NCBI RefSeq assembly: GCF_020181595.1
Contig: NZ_CP084028.1
Coordinates: forward strand, 2,649,445 to 2,713,444
Direction of reading: 5' to 3'
Source: [Mycobacterium] vasticus
GTDB lineage: Bacteria; Actinomycetota; Actinomycetes; Mycobacteriales; Mycobacteriaceae
DNA: 64,000 nt
Shown one piece after another: positions 9,273 to 19,184 of the stretch; the first letter of the stretch is position 1, and each line of letters opens with the position of its first letter. The translations under genes were made by a program, and so were the position numbers. The notes beneath the pieces were generated by a model, which was not told where the DNA came from, did no database searches, and saw only the letters and a list, made by a program, of their open reading frames with translations.

Positions 9273-10130
9273 TCACACCAGGGTGAGGATCTCGGCTCCG
9301 TCGGCGGTCACCAGCAGGGTGTGCTCGAACTGCGCGGTCCAGAGTCCATCAGAGGTGACCACCGTCCAGTCGTCGTCCCAGATGTCGTAGTCCAGGCCCC
9401 CGAGGTTGATCATCGGTTCGATAGTGAACGTCATCCCGGGTTCGATGATGGTGTCCACCGCGGGCTGGTCGTAGTGCAGGACCACCAGCCCGTTGTGGAA
9501 GGTCTCGCCGATGCCGTGGCCGGTGAAGTCGCGCACCACGGTGTAGCCGAACCGGTTCGCGTACGCCTCGATGACCCGGCCGACCACCGACAGAGCGCGC
9601 CCCGGCTTGACCGCTTTGATGGCGCGTTCGGTGGCTTCCCGGGTGCGCTCGACCAGCAGCCGGTGTTCCTCGGCGACATCGCCGGCCAAGAACGTCGCGT
9701 TGGTGTCGCCGTGCACGCCGTCGATGTAGGCGGTGACGTCGATGTTGACGATGTCGCCGTCGGCGATGACCGTCGAGTCCGGGATGCCGTGGCAGATGAC
9801 CTCGTTCAGCGAAGTGCAGCACGACTTGGGAAAACCCTTGTAGCCCAGCGTGGACGGGTAGGCGCCGTGGTCGACCATGTACTCGTGCGCGATGCGGTCG
9901 AGCGCGTCGGTGGTCACACCGGGCGCCACGGCCTTGCCCGCCTCGGCCAGCGCCCCCGCCGCGATCCTGCCGGCCACCCGCATCTTCTCGATCACCTCGG
10001 GCGTCTGCACCCATGGTTCGCTGCCTTCGGCGGCCGTCGACCGGCCGACGTATTCGGGGCGCGGAATCGACTTCGGCACCGGGAGTGTCGGCGACACAAC
10101 GCCGGGGGAAAGTGCGGCACGAGCGGGCAT
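9273..10130 (-). CDS. mapB: Methionine aminopeptidase type I
   Basis: Cytosolic metalloprotease that removes the initiator methionine from nascent proteins. The 285-residue length equals that of M. tuberculosis MapB. The pita-bread metal ligands are visible: two Asp in [19 protein letters not shown], His in [13 protein letters not shown], Glu in MTFTIEPMI and Glu in QFEHTLLV. The N-terminal extension with [12 protein letters not shown] is the SH3-binding-like linker of actinobacterial type Ic enzymes. It lies downstream of a DUF1707 gene by 22 bases, and the small hydrolase-like gene follows. Confidence 0.97.
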   Translation of the reverse strand: MPARAALSPGVVSPTLPVPKSIPRPEYVGRSTAAEGSEPWVQTPEVIEKMRVAGRIAAGALAEAGKAVAPGVTTDALDRIAHEYMVDHGAYPSTLGYKGFPKSCCTSLNEVICHGIPDSTVIADGDIVNIDVTAYIDGVHGDTNATFLAGDVAEEHRLLVERTREATERAIKAVKPGRALSVVGRVIEAYANRFGYTVVRDFTGHGIGETFHNGLVVLHYDQPAVDTIIEPGMTFTIEPMINLGGLDYDIWDDDWTVVTSDGLWTAQFEHTLLVTADGAEILTLV

Positions 10131-10152
10131 TACGCCAGCTTAACGGAGCTGA

Positions 10153-10734
10153 TCAGCGCCGCCAGCGCAGCTGACGCCGAGGGCCTCGGATGTCCACCGA
10201 CCCGCACACCACCCGCCCGGTCAGCACCACATGCGGATTGCCCTCGGCGGGGGCGGCCTTACGGCGGTCCTTGGCGCTGCCGCCGTAGACCTCCACGTCG
10301 TCGATCGAGGCGCTGGCGCCGTCGGGCAGCCGGATCCCGACCGACCCGAGTCGCATGTCGAGCTCGATGACCACGACCGGCCCGGCGAAACGCGCCCTGG
10401 TCAGGTCGAGGTCGACCGAGCCGAGGCGGCGCACCAGCGACAACCGGGTCGGCACGACCCATTCGCCGTGACGTTTGAGCGAGCCCGCCCAGCCGCGCAG
10501 TTCCACTCGGTCCGCCGCTGAGGTGACGATGGCGCGCGGCCCCGGCAGATCGCCGATCAGCGTGTCGAGTTCCGCGCGCATCCTGGCCTGCGACACCTGC
10601 GCGGCTCGCTCCTCGAATTCGCCGAGGTCGATCAGCCCGAGGGAGACGGCGTTGTGCAGCCGGCGCAGCGTCCCGTTACGGTCCGCGTCGGAAACCCGCA
10701 ACGCGGACAGCACGTCGTCATCGAGGCCGGTCAT
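10153..10734 (-). CDS. DUF1707 protein with LiaF-like beta-rich C-terminus
   Basis: The N-terminal 60 residues (ALRVSDADRNGTLRRLHNAV then GLIDLGEFEERAAQV) are a clear DUF1707 domain, found in many actinobacterial proteins. The remaining ~120 residues are predicted beta strands (VELRGWAGSLKR, LGSVDLDLTRARF, LGSVGIRLPDG, VVCGSVDIRG) of the kind seen in LiaF/DUF2154-like cell-envelope stress proteins. There is no signal peptide or membrane segment, so it is probably cytosolic. Function is unknown. It lies between mapB and a penicillin-binding lipoprotein gene, all on the same strand. Confidence 0.85.
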   Translation of the reverse strand: MTGLDDDVLSALRVSDADRNGTLRRLHNAVSLGLIDLGEFEERAAQVSQARMRAELDTLIGDLPGPRAIVTSAADRVELRGWAGSLKRHGEWVVPTRLSLVRRLGSVDLDLTRARFAGPVVVIELDMRLGSVGIRLPDGASASIDDVEVYGGSAKDRRKAAPAEGNPHVVLTGRVVCGSVDIRGPRRQLRWRR

Positions 10735-10765
10735 GGCATTCCAACTTACCGGTACCCGCGGCCGT

Positions 10766-12586
10766 CTAGAGCAGGAAGTTGTCCGGCAGTGAGTCGAACA
10801 TGACCTTGGTCATCCGGACCGCGTACTCGGAGCTGCCGCCGCCGACGATCAGGGCCGCGAACGCCATGTCGCCTCGGTAGCCGGCGAACCAGGAATGCGA
10901 GCCGCCGCTGAACTCGGCCTCCCCGGTCTTGCCGAACACCGGCCCGCAGCCTGCCAGGGCCCGCGCGGTGCCGTCGGTCACCACCAGACGCATCATCTCG
11001 CGGAGGCCGTCGAGCATCTCCCGGCTGACCGGAGGAGCTGCCGGGCCGTTGACCACCGTCGGCCGGCCCTCCAGCAACCGGGGTACCGGCGTCGTGCCGG
11101 CGGCCACCGTCGCCGCTGCCAGCGCGACCCCGAACGGGCTGGCCAGAACCTTGCCCTGACCGAATCCGTCCTCGGTGCGTTCGGCCAGGTCGACGGTCGG
11201 CGGTACCGAACCGGTGACCGTGGTGATGCCGTCCACCAGGTAGTCGACCCCGATCCCGTAGCGGGTGGCAGCCTGCGACAGCGCCCGGGGCGGCATCCGG
11301 CTGGCCAGTTCGGCAAACGTGGTGTTGCACGAGTTGGCGAACGCCCGCGACATCGACACCAGGCCGAGGTCGAATCCGCCGTAGTTGGGGATGGTGCGCT
11401 GGCCGATGTCGAGTTCGCCGGGGCAGCCGACCATCGAGTTCGGGGTCACCATGTCGCGTTCGATCGCCGCGCCGGCGGTGACCATCTTGAATGTGGAGCC
11501 GGGCGGGTACAGGCCGGTGGTGGCCACCAGTCCGTCGGCGTCGGCGGCGGCGCTCTGGGCGACCGCCAGCAGTTCGCCGGTCGACGGCTTGATCACCACC
11601 ATCATCGCCTTGTCGCCGCGGGTGTTGACCGCGTTCTGGGCGGCACGCTGTACCGCCCGGTCGAGGCTGATCGTCACCGACGGCGCCGGCGACGGCTCGA
11701 CCTCGTTGAGCACGGCCACGTCGACGCCGTTCTGGTTGACACTGGCCACCCGCCAGCCGGCTTCGCCGTCGAGCTGCGCCGACACGGCCTTCTTGACTTC
11801 ACCGATGAGCATCGGCGCGAACTGGTCGTCGGTGGGCAGCAGGTCCGCCCGCGGGGAGACCACCACCCCCGGGAGCCGTCCGATGGCGGGTTCGACGCGG
11901 TCGTGGTCACTCTTGCGCAGCGTGATCAGGTCCAGCGGAGTCGCCGAGGAACTGGCCTGCTCGGCAAGCCGCTGCGGGTCGCCCAGGGCGTCGTCGAACG
12001 GCCGGAGCGCGTCGACCACCGCGCGTGCCGTGCGCATCAGGTTGCGTCCGGCCCGGCCGGCGTCGAGTTGGTAGTGGTAGACGTAGCCGGGAACCAGCAC
12101 GTCGGTGCCGCCCACCTCGTTGACCGAGGCGCGTCGCGGCGGGTCGGCCCGCAGCGCGAAGGTCTGGTGCTCACCGAGTCGCGGGTGCAGACCGGTGGCC
12201 GTCCAGCGGACCGCCCAGTGCCCCTCGTTGCGCACCATCTTGAGCTGACCGTCATACGACCAGGTCCGGTTCTTCGGCAGCTGCCAGTTGTAGCGGTAGG
12301 ACACCGTGCCGGTGTCGTCGTTGTAGCGGGAGCCGAGCACCTGCGCGTCGAGGTGTTCGGCCTGCAGACCCGCCCAGGCCGCGTTGAGGGCGCTGCGGGC
12401 GGCGGCGGGATCGTCACTGAGTTCGGCGGCCGCCCCGGTGTCGCCGGTAGCCAGCGCGGCGAAGAACTGCTCGGCGACGGGACCGGGGCCCTCGGGCCGG
12501 GGGGTGCATGCTGCCATGCCGGCCGCGGTCAGCAGTACGGTGAACACACCCGTGACGCGTGTGACAAATGAGGTTGATGTTGTCAT
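10766..12586 (-). CDS. Penicillin-binding lipoprotein (Rv2864c-like transpeptidase)
   Basis: Predicted DD-transpeptidase that cross-links peptidoglycan outside the membrane. The N-terminus is a signal peptide ending in GMAAC, a lipobox with Met at -3, so it is probably lipid-anchored. Next comes an NTF2-like MecA_N domain (GPVAEQFFAALATGDTGAAAEL), a dimerisation region, and the transpeptidase domain with STFK near residue 382, SCN near 433 and KTGEAE near 563. All three active-site motifs are intact. The ATG at 12586 gives 606 residues, close to the ~600 of the M. tuberculosis homologue; a start at 12643 would only add residues in front of the signal peptide. Confidence 0.95.
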   Translation of the reverse strand: MTTSTSFVTRVTGVFTVLLTAAGMAACTPRPEGPGPVAEQFFAALATGDTGAAAELSDDPAAARSALNAAWAGLQAEHLDAQVLGSRYNDDTGTVSYRYNWQLPKNRTWSYDGQLKMVRNEGHWAVRWTATGLHPRLGEHQTFALRADPPRRASVNEVGGTDVLVPGYVYHYQLDAGRAGRNLMRTARAVVDALRPFDDALGDPQRLAEQASSSATPLDLITLRKSDHDRVEPAIGRLPGVVVSPRADLLPTDDQFAPMLIGEVKKAVSAQLDGEAGWRVASVNQNGVDVAVLNEVEPSPAPSVTISLDRAVQRAAQNAVNTRGDKAMMVVIKPSTGELLAVAQSAAADADGLVATTGLYPPGSTFKMVTAGAAIERDMVTPNSMVGCPGELDIGQRTIPNYGGFDLGLVSMSRAFANSCNTTFAELASRMPPRALSQAATRYGIGVDYLVDGITTVTGSVPPTVDLAERTEDGFGQGKVLASPFGVALAAATVAAGTTPVPRLLEGRPTVVNGPAAPPVSREMLDGLREMMRLVVTDGTARALAGCGPVFGKTGEAEFSGGSHSWFAGYRGDMAFAALIVGGGSSEYAVRMTKVMFDSLPDNFLL

Positions 12587-12673
12587 TGGGGCTGATGTTA
12601 GGAGCTGGATCGCCGGGAACGACGGAGGCGCACCGAGATCCAACCGTGATGGTGCGGTGACCCACGCCGGACG

Positions 12674-13525
12674 TCAGTCCAGCAGGACCGTCGCGAAAGT
12701 GCCGGTCTCGATGAAGCCGACCCGCTCATAGGTGGCCCGGGCCACCTCGTTGAAGTCGTTGACATAGAGGCTGGCGATCCGGCCGGTGCCGACGATCACC
12801 GCGGCCAGCATCGCGGTGCCACCGGTGCCCAGCCCGTGCCCGCGCCGCTCCGGATGCACCCAGACACCTTGGATCTGGCCCACCGTCGGGGACTGCGCGC
12901 CCACCTCGGCTTTGAAGATCACCTCGCCGCGTTCGAAGCGCGCCCACGCCCGTCCGGCCGCGATCAGGTTTGCCACCCGCCGACGGTAGGCGCGGCCGCC
13001 GTCGCCGGCCCGCGGATCCACCCCGACCTCGCCGATGAACATGTCGACGGCAGCCACCAGGTAGGCGTCGAGTTCGTCCGGGCGCACCTGGCGAACCTCG
13101 GGGTCCAGCGAACAGGTGGGCATGGTGCGCAGCGCCATCAACGGTTGGCTCTCGCGAACGTCGCGGGCCGGACCCCAGACATCAGCCAGCCGTTGCCACA
13201 TCGGCAACACCAAATCGGCCCGTCCGACCAGCGACGAGCAACGACGGATGGAGCTCACCGCCTGATCGGCGAAAGCAGTCAGGTCGGCCGGCGACCCGCG
13301 CAGCGGAATCATGTTCGGCCCTGCGTAACAAAGGGATTCGTCGACGCCGCCGCGGGTCCACAGTTCTCCGCCGATCAATCGGGGGTCGACGCCGTGGTCT
13401 GCCACCCGAGCGGCGACCATGCAGGAGCCGACCGGATCGGCATCGAGCACGCGCCAGACCGCCGCGGCATCTCGGACGACCGAAACCCGTCGCTGCTCGA
13501 TGCGGAGTTCCGGCGGAGCCGACAT
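12674..13525 (-). CDS. GNAT family N-acetyltransferase (Rv2867c-like)
   Basis: A 283-residue protein with a DUF4081-type N-terminal half and a C-terminal GNAT domain. The acetyl-CoA loop is visible in GVWVHPERRGHGLGTGGTAM (R-x-x-G-x-G), followed by LYVNDFNEVARATYERVGF, the usual motif B. It ends the dxr-rip1-ispG run and lies 6 bases downstream of ispG, the same arrangement as Rv2867c next to gcpE. The substrate is unknown. Confidence 0.92.
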   Translation of the reverse strand: MSAPPELRIEQRRVSVVRDAAAVWRVLDADPVGSCMVAARVADHGVDPRLIGGELWTRGGVDESLCYAGPNMIPLRGSPADLTAFADQAVSSIRRCSSLVGRADLVLPMWQRLADVWGPARDVRESQPLMALRTMPTCSLDPEVRQVRPDELDAYLVAAVDMFIGEVGVDPRAGDGGRAYRRRVANLIAAGRAWARFERGEVIFKAEVGAQSPTVGQIQGVWVHPERRGHGLGTGGTAMLAAVIVGTGRIASLYVNDFNEVARATYERVGFIETGTFATVLLD

Positions 13526-13531
13526 AGTGCC

Positions 13532-14692
13532 TCAGCTTACGGTGATGGTGGGCGCACCGTCGGAAGTTCCCTCACCCGTCGCGCCCATCTCGGCCGCCAG
13601 CCGCAGTGCCTCTTCGATCAGCGTCTCGACGATCTGCGCCTCCGGCACGGTTTTGATCACCTGGCCCTTGACGAAGATCTGTCCCTTGCCATTGCCAGAG
13701 GCCACACCCAGGTCCGCTTCACGAGCCTCACCAGGCCCGTTGACCACGCAGCCCATCACCGCGACCCGCAGCGGGACGTCAAGCCCCTCCAGCCCGGCGG
13801 TCACCTCGTTCGCCAGCTTGTAGACGTCGACCTGGGCCCGCCCGCACGACGGGCACGAGACGATCTCCAGCCCCCGCGGACGCAGGTTGAGCGACTCCAG
13901 AATCTGGTTGCCGACCTTGACCTCCTGCACCGGCGGCGCCGACAGCGACACCCGGATGGTGTCACCGATGCCCCGGCTCAGCAGCGCGCCGAACGCCACG
14001 GCGGACTTGATGGTGCCCTGAAACTCCGGACCGGCCTCGGTGACACCGAGGTGCAGCGGGTAGTCGCATTGCTCGGCGAGCTGCTCGTAGGCGGCCACCA
14101 TCACGACCGGGTCGTTGTGCTTGACGCTGATCTTGATGTCGCCGAAGCCGTGCTCCTCGAACAGCGACGCTTCCCACAGCGCCGACTCCACCAGCGCCTC
14201 CGGGGTGGCCTTGCCGTACTTCTTCAGAAAACGACTGTCCAGCGATCCGGCGTTGACACCGATGCGGATCGGGATGCCGGCGGCCCCGGCGGCCTTGGCG
14301 ACCTCGCCGACCCGGCCGTCGAACTCCTTGATGTTGCCCGGATTGACCCGCACCGCAGCACATCCGGCGTCGATGGCCGCGAAGATGTACTTGGGCTGGA
14401 AGTGGATGTCGGCGATCACCGGGAGCTTGCTCTTTTTGGCGATGGTCGCCAGCGCGTCGGCGTCCTCCTGGCGCGGGCAGGCCACCCGCACGATGTTGCA
14501 GCCGGCGGTGGTCAGCGCTGCGATCTGTTGCAGGGTGGCGTCGATGTCGTGGGTCTTGGTGGTGCACATCGACTGCACCGAGATCGGGTGATCACTGCCC
14601 ACTCCGACACCGCCCACCATCAGCTGGCGCGTCTTGCGGCGCGGCGCCAGCGTGGGCGCCGGCGGTTTCGGCATACCGAGGCCGACGCTCAT
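13532..14692 (-). CDS. ispG: 4-hydroxy-3-methylbut-2-enyl diphosphate synthase
   Basis: Iron-sulfur enzyme of the MEP (non-mevalonate) isoprenoid pathway; converts methylerythritol cyclodiphosphate to HMBPP. The 386 residues include the TIM-barrel N-terminus ([19 protein letters not shown]) and the three [4Fe-4S] cysteines in [11 protein letters not shown] and [11 protein letters not shown], where the nearby Glu is the fourth ligand. It lies 13 bases downstream of rip1. Together with dxr two genes upstream it puts two pathway steps in one transcription unit. Confidence 0.98.
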   Translation of the reverse strand: MSVGLGMPKPPAPTLAPRRKTRQLMVGGVGVGSDHPISVQSMCTTKTHDIDATLQQIAALTTAGCNIVRVACPRQEDADALATIAKKSKLPVIADIHFQPKYIFAAIDAGCAAVRVNPGNIKEFDGRVGEVAKAAGAAGIPIRIGVNAGSLDSRFLKKYGKATPEALVESALWEASLFEEHGFGDIKISVKHNDPVVMVAAYEQLAEQCDYPLHLGVTEAGPEFQGTIKSAVAFGALLSRGIGDTIRVSLSAPPVQEVKVGNQILESLNLRPRGLEIVSCPSCGRAQVDVYKLANEVTAGLEGLDVPLRVAVMGCVVNGPGEAREADLGVASGNGKGQIFVKGQVIKTVPEAQIVETLIEEALRLAAEMGATGEGTSDGAPTITVS

Positions 14693-14705
14693 GGGTGCGC
14701 TCCTA

Positions 14706-15923
14706 TCAGAACAGCCGGATGGGGTTGACCAGGTCCGCGGTCACGGTCAACAACATGTAGCCGACGACCACCACCAAGACTACGTAAGTGGCCGGCATCA
14801 GCTTCATGTAGTTGACCGGCGCCGCGGCTACCTTCCCGCGCGCCGACCGGACGAAGTTGCGCAGCTTCTCATACAGCGCGATCGCGATGTGTCCGCCGTC
14901 GAACGGCAGCAGCGGCACCAGGTTCAGCACACCGAGGATGAAGTTCAGCTGCGCCAGGAAGAACCAGAACGCCACCCACACACCGTGGTCGACGGTGTCG
15001 CCGCCGATGATCGAGGCCCCGACCACGCTGATCGGGGTCTCGGGGTCACGCGGGCCGCTCGGATTGCCGATGGCGTGCACCAGTGCACCGACCTTGGACG
15101 GGATGTTGGCCAGGGACTTGACCAGCAATCCCGACAGGTCACCGCTGAAGGTGAAGGTGGCCGGAATCGCGGTGATCGGGTTGTACCTGGTGGGCCCGAA
15201 CTGGGCGGCCCCCACGCCTATCGCGCCGACCGTGCTGGGAACCGCCGCGCTGTCGCCTCCGTCGGCGATCCAGCGCTGGGTCGGGGTCACGTCGACGTTC
15301 TTGGTCAGCGTGGTGCCGTCGCGCTGCACGACGATCGGGGTCACGCCGTGTTGCTTGCGCACTGCGGCGGCCATCTCGGCGAAGGTCGACACCGGGATGT
15401 CGCCGACCTTGACGACGACGTCGCCGGTCTGGATGCCGGCTTGGGCCGCCGGGCCGGGACCCGTGCAGGTTCCCAGTTCTCCCTTGACGACTTCCGGTGC
15501 CACACAAGCCGTTTCGCCGATGACGGCGGTGGTCGGAGCGTGCAGGTTCGGCAGGCCCCAGATCACCCCGATCGCGTAGACCAGCACTAGGCCGATGATG
15601 AAGTTCATGCCGGGGCCGGCCACCAGCACCGCCACCCGTTTCCAGGTCTTCTGCTTGTACATGGCGCGCTCGACCTCGTCGGGCTCCAGTTCCTCCACCG
15701 AGGTCATTCCGGCGATGTCGCAGAACCCGCCGGCGGGGATCGCCTTGAGGCCGTATTCGGTCTCGCCGCGTCGGGTCGACCACAGCGTGGTGCCGAACCC
15801 GACGAAGTAGCGACGCACCTTCATGCCGGTGGCCCGGGCCACCCACATGTGGCCGCATTCATGCAGTGCCACCGACACCAGGATGGCCAGCGCGAACAAC
15901 GCGATGCCGACCGCGAACATCAT
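14706..15923 (-). CDS. rip1: Site-2 intramembrane metalloprotease Rip1
   Basis: Membrane zinc protease that cleaves anti-sigma factors within the bilayer (regulated intramembrane proteolysis). The 405 residues have HECGH at 21-25 inside the first membrane segment, GMNFIIG in a second, a periplasmic PDZ domain ([19 protein letters not shown]) in the middle, and PFDGGH carrying the third zinc ligand near the C-terminus. The ATG at 15923 overlaps the dxr stop by 4 bases (ATGA), which fixes the start and implies translational coupling. The frame continues upstream through dxr, but that part is not coding. Confidence 0.97.
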   Translation of the reverse strand: MMFAVGIALFALAILVSVALHECGHMWVARATGMKVRRYFVGFGTTLWSTRRGETEYGLKAIPAGGFCDIAGMTSVEELEPDEVERAMYKQKTWKRVAVLVAGPGMNFIIGLVLVYAIGVIWGLPNLHAPTTAVIGETACVAPEVVKGELGTCTGPGPAAQAGIQTGDVVVKVGDIPVSTFAEMAAAVRKQHGVTPIVVQRDGTTLTKNVDVTPTQRWIADGGDSAAVPSTVGAIGVGAAQFGPTRYNPITAIPATFTFSGDLSGLLVKSLANIPSKVGALVHAIGNPSGPRDPETPISVVGASIIGGDTVDHGVWVAFWFFLAQLNFILGVLNLVPLLPFDGGHIAIALYEKLRNFVRSARGKVAAAPVNYMKLMPATYVVLVVVVGYMLLTVTADLVNPIRLF

Positions 15924-17137
15924 CGGGAGCTTCCGACCTTTCTCGTAACTGTGGCATCGATGGCGCGTGCCGCCCGTTCGCGGGCCCAACGCTGCGCATC
16001 GAGTACCTCGTCCACGGTAGCGGGTTGTGCAGCCCATTGGTCTGCGGCGTCCAGCACACCGGCGATGGTGTCGATGATGGCCGGGAAGCCGATCCGTCCT
16101 GAAAGGAACGCCTCCGCCGCCTCTTCGTTGGCCGCGTTGTAGACCGCGGTCATGCACCCGCCGGTCTCCCCGGCACGCCTGGCCAGATCCACCGCGGGGA
16201 AGACGCGGCTGTCCAGTGGCTCGAACTCCCAGGTCGAGGCGGTGGTGAAGTCGCACGCCGCGGCCGCGCCGGGCACCCGGGCCGGCCAGCCCAGCGCCAG
16301 CGCGATCGGTAGCCGCATGTCGGGCGGGCTGGCCTGGGCGATCGTCGATCCGTCGGTGAAGGTGACCATGGAGTGCACGATCGACTGGGGATGCACCACG
16401 ACGTCGATACGGTCGTATCCGACGCCGAACAGCAGGTGGGTTTCGATGAGCTCGAGGCCCTTGTTCACCAGCGATGCCGAGTTCAGGGTGTTCATCGGGC
16501 CCATCGACCAGGTCGGATGCGCTCCGGCCTGCTCGGGTGTGACGTGCTGCAGGTCCGCGGCGCTCCAGCCGCGGAACGGCCCGCCCGAGGCGGTCAGCAC
16601 GATCCTGGCGACCTCGTCGGGCGTTCCGGAGCGTAGGCACTGGGCGATCGCGGAGTGCTCGGAGTCCACCGGCACGATCTGGCCCGGCTCGGCGGCAGCC
16701 AGCACCAGCGGCCCCCCGGCGATCAGGGATTCCTTGTTGGCCAGCGCCAGCCGGGCCCCGGTCTCCAGTGCGGCCAGGGTGGGCCGCAGACCCAGCGCCC
16801 CGACCAGGGCGTTGAGCACGACGTCGGCGTCGGTGTCTTCCACCAAGCGGGTGACAGCGTCCGGACCGCGATACGGGGCCTCGAGCGCTTCGCCGGCCCG
16901 CGTGTCGGCGACGGCGATGTTGGTGACCCCGGTCTCGGCGCGCTGGGCGGCCAGCAGCGCCGCGTTGCCGCCGCCGGCGGCCAGGCCGACCACCTCGAAG
17001 CGATCCGGGTTCGCGGCGATGACCTGCAACGCCTGGGTTCCGATCGAGCCGGTCGACCCCAGCAGCAGCACTTTGGTCCGGCGCGCCGGCGACACACTCA
17101 CCTGATCATTGTGCCCGAATCCGGCGGCGTTGTTCAC
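15920..17137 (-). CDS. dxr: 1-deoxy-D-xylulose 5-phosphate reductoisomerase
   Basis: First committed enzyme of the MEP isoprenoid pathway; the target of fosmidomycin. Visible are the NADPH motif [34 protein letters not shown] with metal-binding residues, ASGGPFRGW and [15 protein letters not shown]. The GTG at 17137 gives 405 residues. An in-frame GTG at 17101 (V-S-V-S-P-A-R-R) is an alternative that would shorten the variable N-terminus by 12. It starts the minus-strand dxr-rip1-ispG-GNAT unit, divergent from the MpaB operon. Confidence 0.98.
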   Translation of the reverse strand: MNNAAGFGHNDQVSVSPARRTKVLLLGSTGSIGTQALQVIAANPDRFEVVGLAAGGGNAALLAAQRAETGVTNIAVADTRAGEALEAPYRGPDAVTRLVEDTDADVVLNALVGALGLRPTLAALETGARLALANKESLIAGGPLVLAAAEPGQIVPVDSEHSAIAQCLRSGTPDEVARIVLTASGGPFRGWSAADLQHVTPEQAGAHPTWSMGPMNTLNSASLVNKGLELIETHLLFGVGYDRIDVVVHPQSIVHSMVTFTDGSTIAQASPPDMRLPIALALGWPARVPGAAAACDFTTASTWEFEPLDSRVFPAVDLARRAGETGGCMTAVYNAANEEAAEAFLSGRIGFPAIIDTIAGVLDAADQWAAQPATVDEVLDAQRWARERAARAIDATVTRKVGSSR

Positions 17138-17177
17138 CGGCGAACACCCTTGACGCTCCGGGCAGCCCCGTGCAGAA

Positions 17178-17194
17178 TCCTACACACTGTAGGA
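17178..17194. promoter_or_regulatory. 17-base perfect inverted repeat, likely TetR operator
   Basis: TCCTACA-CAC-TGTAGGA has seven-base arms that match perfectly around a three-base centre. It lies 19 bases before the MpaB-type start codon and within the divergent region with dxr. Its size and TACAN3TGTA core are typical of TetR-family operators, and a tetR gene is the third gene of the operon it precedes, so autoregulation is the simplest reading. Confidence 0.6.
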
Positions 17195-17213
17195 AATGTG
17201 AAAGGCAGACGAA

Positions 17214-18290
17214 ATGAGCACCCTGCGCACGTGGCTGTCCCTGCCGGATGCCGACCCCGCCGAGGACTACGGGTTCTTCGGTCCCGACTCGGTGACCTGG
17301 AGGGTCTGGAGCTACCCGACCTCACTGTCGATCGGTTTCCAGCGGGCCGTGGTCATCGAGGAACTCGATCCCGGGCTGGTCGCCTCCGTCGACGCCACCC
17401 AGGCGATCTACGACCGGCCGCGAACCCGCTATGACCGCACCCTGCGCTACTTCGCGATGGTGGCGTTCGGCGAGAGCCGCACCACCGCCGAAGCCGCCGA
17501 CATGCTGGTCCGGATCCACTCCAAGGCCATCGGCGTCGACCCGGTCACCGGCGCGCACTACGACGCCAACGACCCGGCCGCCCAGCTGTGGATCCACCTC
17601 ACCGCGTGGCATTCGATCCTCTACGCCTACGGGAAGTACGGGCCCGGGCGACTGTCGGCCGACGACGAGGCCTCGTATTGGGCCGATTGCGCCAAGGCGG
17701 CCGAACTGCAGACGCTCGACCCGGCCGATGTGCCGCGCACCCGCGAGGGCATCCAGGCCTACTTCGAGCGGATGCGGCCGTTGCTGGTCGACTCCGACAT
17801 AGCCCGGCGCGCGATGGCGCACCTGCTGCGCGCCGAGGTGATCCTGCCGCCAACGCTGCCGAAGCTGCTGTGGCCGGCCATGCTGGTCGTCACGGCGTTC
17901 CTGCGGCGCGGCACCCTGGCGACCATGCCCCGCTGGATGCGCAGGCTCGGCGGGGTGGGTACCTCCCGGGTGCTCGACGCCCTGATCGTGCCGCCGCTCA
18001 GTGCCGCCTTCACACTGCTGAGCCTGAGCCCTCGCGTGGAGCTGATGTTGCTGCGACTGATCTCGCCGATGACACTGCCGATCGGCACCCGGGTGCTGCG
18101 CGCGATCCCGCCGGTGAACCCGGTCACCACCACCCCGCGGGAGGCTCAGCGGCGCTACGGCTATGCCATCCCGGCGCAGGCCCACCTGGAATTCCGCGCC
18201 AAGCAGTCGAATCGGGTGTTCGGTCAAGGCCTGGCGCCCAGCGACCAAGGGCTCATCGAGTCCCAGCCGATCCTGGGCAGCATCCGATGA
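17214..18290 (+). CDS. MpaB/DUF2236-family oxygenase-like protein
   Basis: A 358-residue protein of the MpaB/DUF2236 family, whose better-known relatives include latex-clearing oxygenase (heme) and MpaB-type oxidative cleavage enzymes. Visible family features are SVTWRVWSYPTSL near residue 25, the helix with MLVRIHSKAIG near 97, and LWIHLTAWHSILYAYGKYG near 125, where the conserved histidines sit. There is no signal peptide, although hydrophobic segments occur near 220-280. The ATG at 17214 has AAAGGCAG upstream. It overlaps the next gene by 4 bases. The substrate is unknown; the operon with a TetR gene suggests response to a lipophilic or xenobiotic ligand. Confidence 0.85.
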   Translation: MSTLRTWLSLPDADPAEDYGFFGPDSVTWRVWSYPTSLSIGFQRAVVIEELDPGLVASVDATQAIYDRPRTRYDRTLRYFAMVAFGESRTTAEAADMLVRIHSKAIGVDPVTGAHYDANDPAAQLWIHLTAWHSILYAYGKYGPGRLSADDEASYWADCAKAAELQTLDPADVPRTREGIQAYFERMRPLLVDSDIARRAMAHLLRAEVILPPTLPKLLWPAMLVVTAFLRRGTLATMPRWMRRLGGVGTSRVLDALIVPPLSAAFTLLSLSPRVELMLLRLISPMTLPIGTRVLRAIPPVNPVTTTPREAQRRYGYAIPAQAHLEFRAKQSNRVFGQGLAPSDQGLIESQPILGSIR

Positions 18291-18523
18291 GGCTGGACGG
18301 CCTCGCGCGCCTGCTGGATCGCCGACTCAGTGTCCGCCAACTGTTCTACCTCGCCACGATGGGCTCGGTGCTGCTCGGCGCCTACCTGGTGATCGGGCTG
18401 TTCTGGGCCGGCAGCCACCACCAGCACCTGCACGAACTGCACGGACTGGACAAGGCCTTCTCGGTCCTCGGGGAGATCGTCGCCTGGCCGGTACTGATCA
18501 TCGCCGATGTCCACCTACGCTGA
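18287..18523 (+). CDS. Small membrane protein (78 residues) in MpaB-TetR operon
   Basis: An ATG inside the MpaB-gene stop (ATGA overlap) opens a 78-residue frame ending 17 bases inside the tetR gene. It has a basic N-terminus (RLLDRRLSVRQ), one clear membrane segment at about 20-41 (FYLATMGSVLLGAYLVIGLFW) and a second hydrophobic stretch at 63-76 (GEIVAWPVLIIADVHL), with a His-rich linker (SHHQHLHELHG) between. I do not recognise the family. Overlaps on both sides argue that it is translated and works with the oxygenase-like protein, perhaps as an anchor or metal/heme helper; that role is a guess. Confidence 0.75.
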   Translation: MRLDGLARLLDRRLSVRQLFYLATMGSVLLGAYLVIGLFWAGSHHQHLHELHGLDKAFSVLGEIVAWPVLIIADVHLR

Positions 18524-19136
18524 GCCGGTGCCCGAACCCACCCGGTCCCGCGCCGAGCATCTGGGCCCGCAGCGACGTCGTCCGCTGGTACTCGACGCCG
18601 CCCTGCAGATCGCTGCCGAGCACGGCGTCGCCGGGGTGACCATGGCGGCGATCGCCGAGCGGATCGGAGTCACCCGGCCGGTGGTGTACGCCTGCTACGA
18701 CGGTCGGGGCGAGGTGCTGGCCGCGCTGCTCGACCGGGAGACCGAGCTGATGCTGACCAGCCTGCTCGGGGCGCTGCCACCGCAGCGGGCCGCCAGTGTC
18801 GAGGACCGGTTCGTCGCGGGCTTCCGGGCCTTTCTGTCCGCGGTGCGCGATCGGCCGGCATCGTGGCGGATCATCTTCACCGCCGACCAGGATCCGGTGC
18901 TGGCGGCGGCCGTCGTCTCGGGCCGGGCCCGGCTGACCGACCGGGTCGCCGCGGTGATGCGGCCACTGCTGGAGCACCGACCCCACTCCGAGCACACCCT
19001 GGCGGCGCTCACCGAGGTGTTCCTGGCGATCTGCGAGGCCGCCGCACGGATGCTCCTCGACGGCGAACAGCAGTGGACGCCGGAGAGCCTGGCCGCGATC
19101 GTCGGCCCCGCCGCCTACCGGACATTCGAGATCTAG
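18507..19136 (+). CDS. TetR-family transcriptional regulator
   Basis: A 209-residue regulator with the helix-turn-helix at about residues 30-70 (LDAALQIAAEHGVAGVTMAA then IAERIGVTRPVVYACYDGRGEVL), followed by a helical ligand domain. It is the last gene of the MpaB operon and overlaps the small membrane gene by 17 bases. The perfect inverted repeat at 17178-17194 is the obvious operator candidate. It probably represses its own operon until a small ligand binds. Confidence 0.92.
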   Translation: MSTYAEPVPEPTRSRAEHLGPQRRRPLVLDAALQIAAEHGVAGVTMAAIAERIGVTRPVVYACYDGRGEVLAALLDRETELMLTSLLGALPPQRAASVEDRFVAGFRAFLSAVRDRPASWRIIFTADQDPVLAAAVVSGRARLTDRVAAVMRPLLEHRPHSEHTLAALTEVFLAICEAAARMLLDGEQQWTPESLAAIVGPAAYRTFEI

Positions 19137-19184
19137 CCGGTATGCCAGAATGATGCGAACTTGCTGCGAACCTAAGGAGTCGAA

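Noticed and set aside
14706..16640. A 644-residue Dxr-region/Rip1 fusion
   Set aside because: The upstream part overlaps dxr in another frame. Family length and the ATGA overlap place the Rip1 start at 15923.
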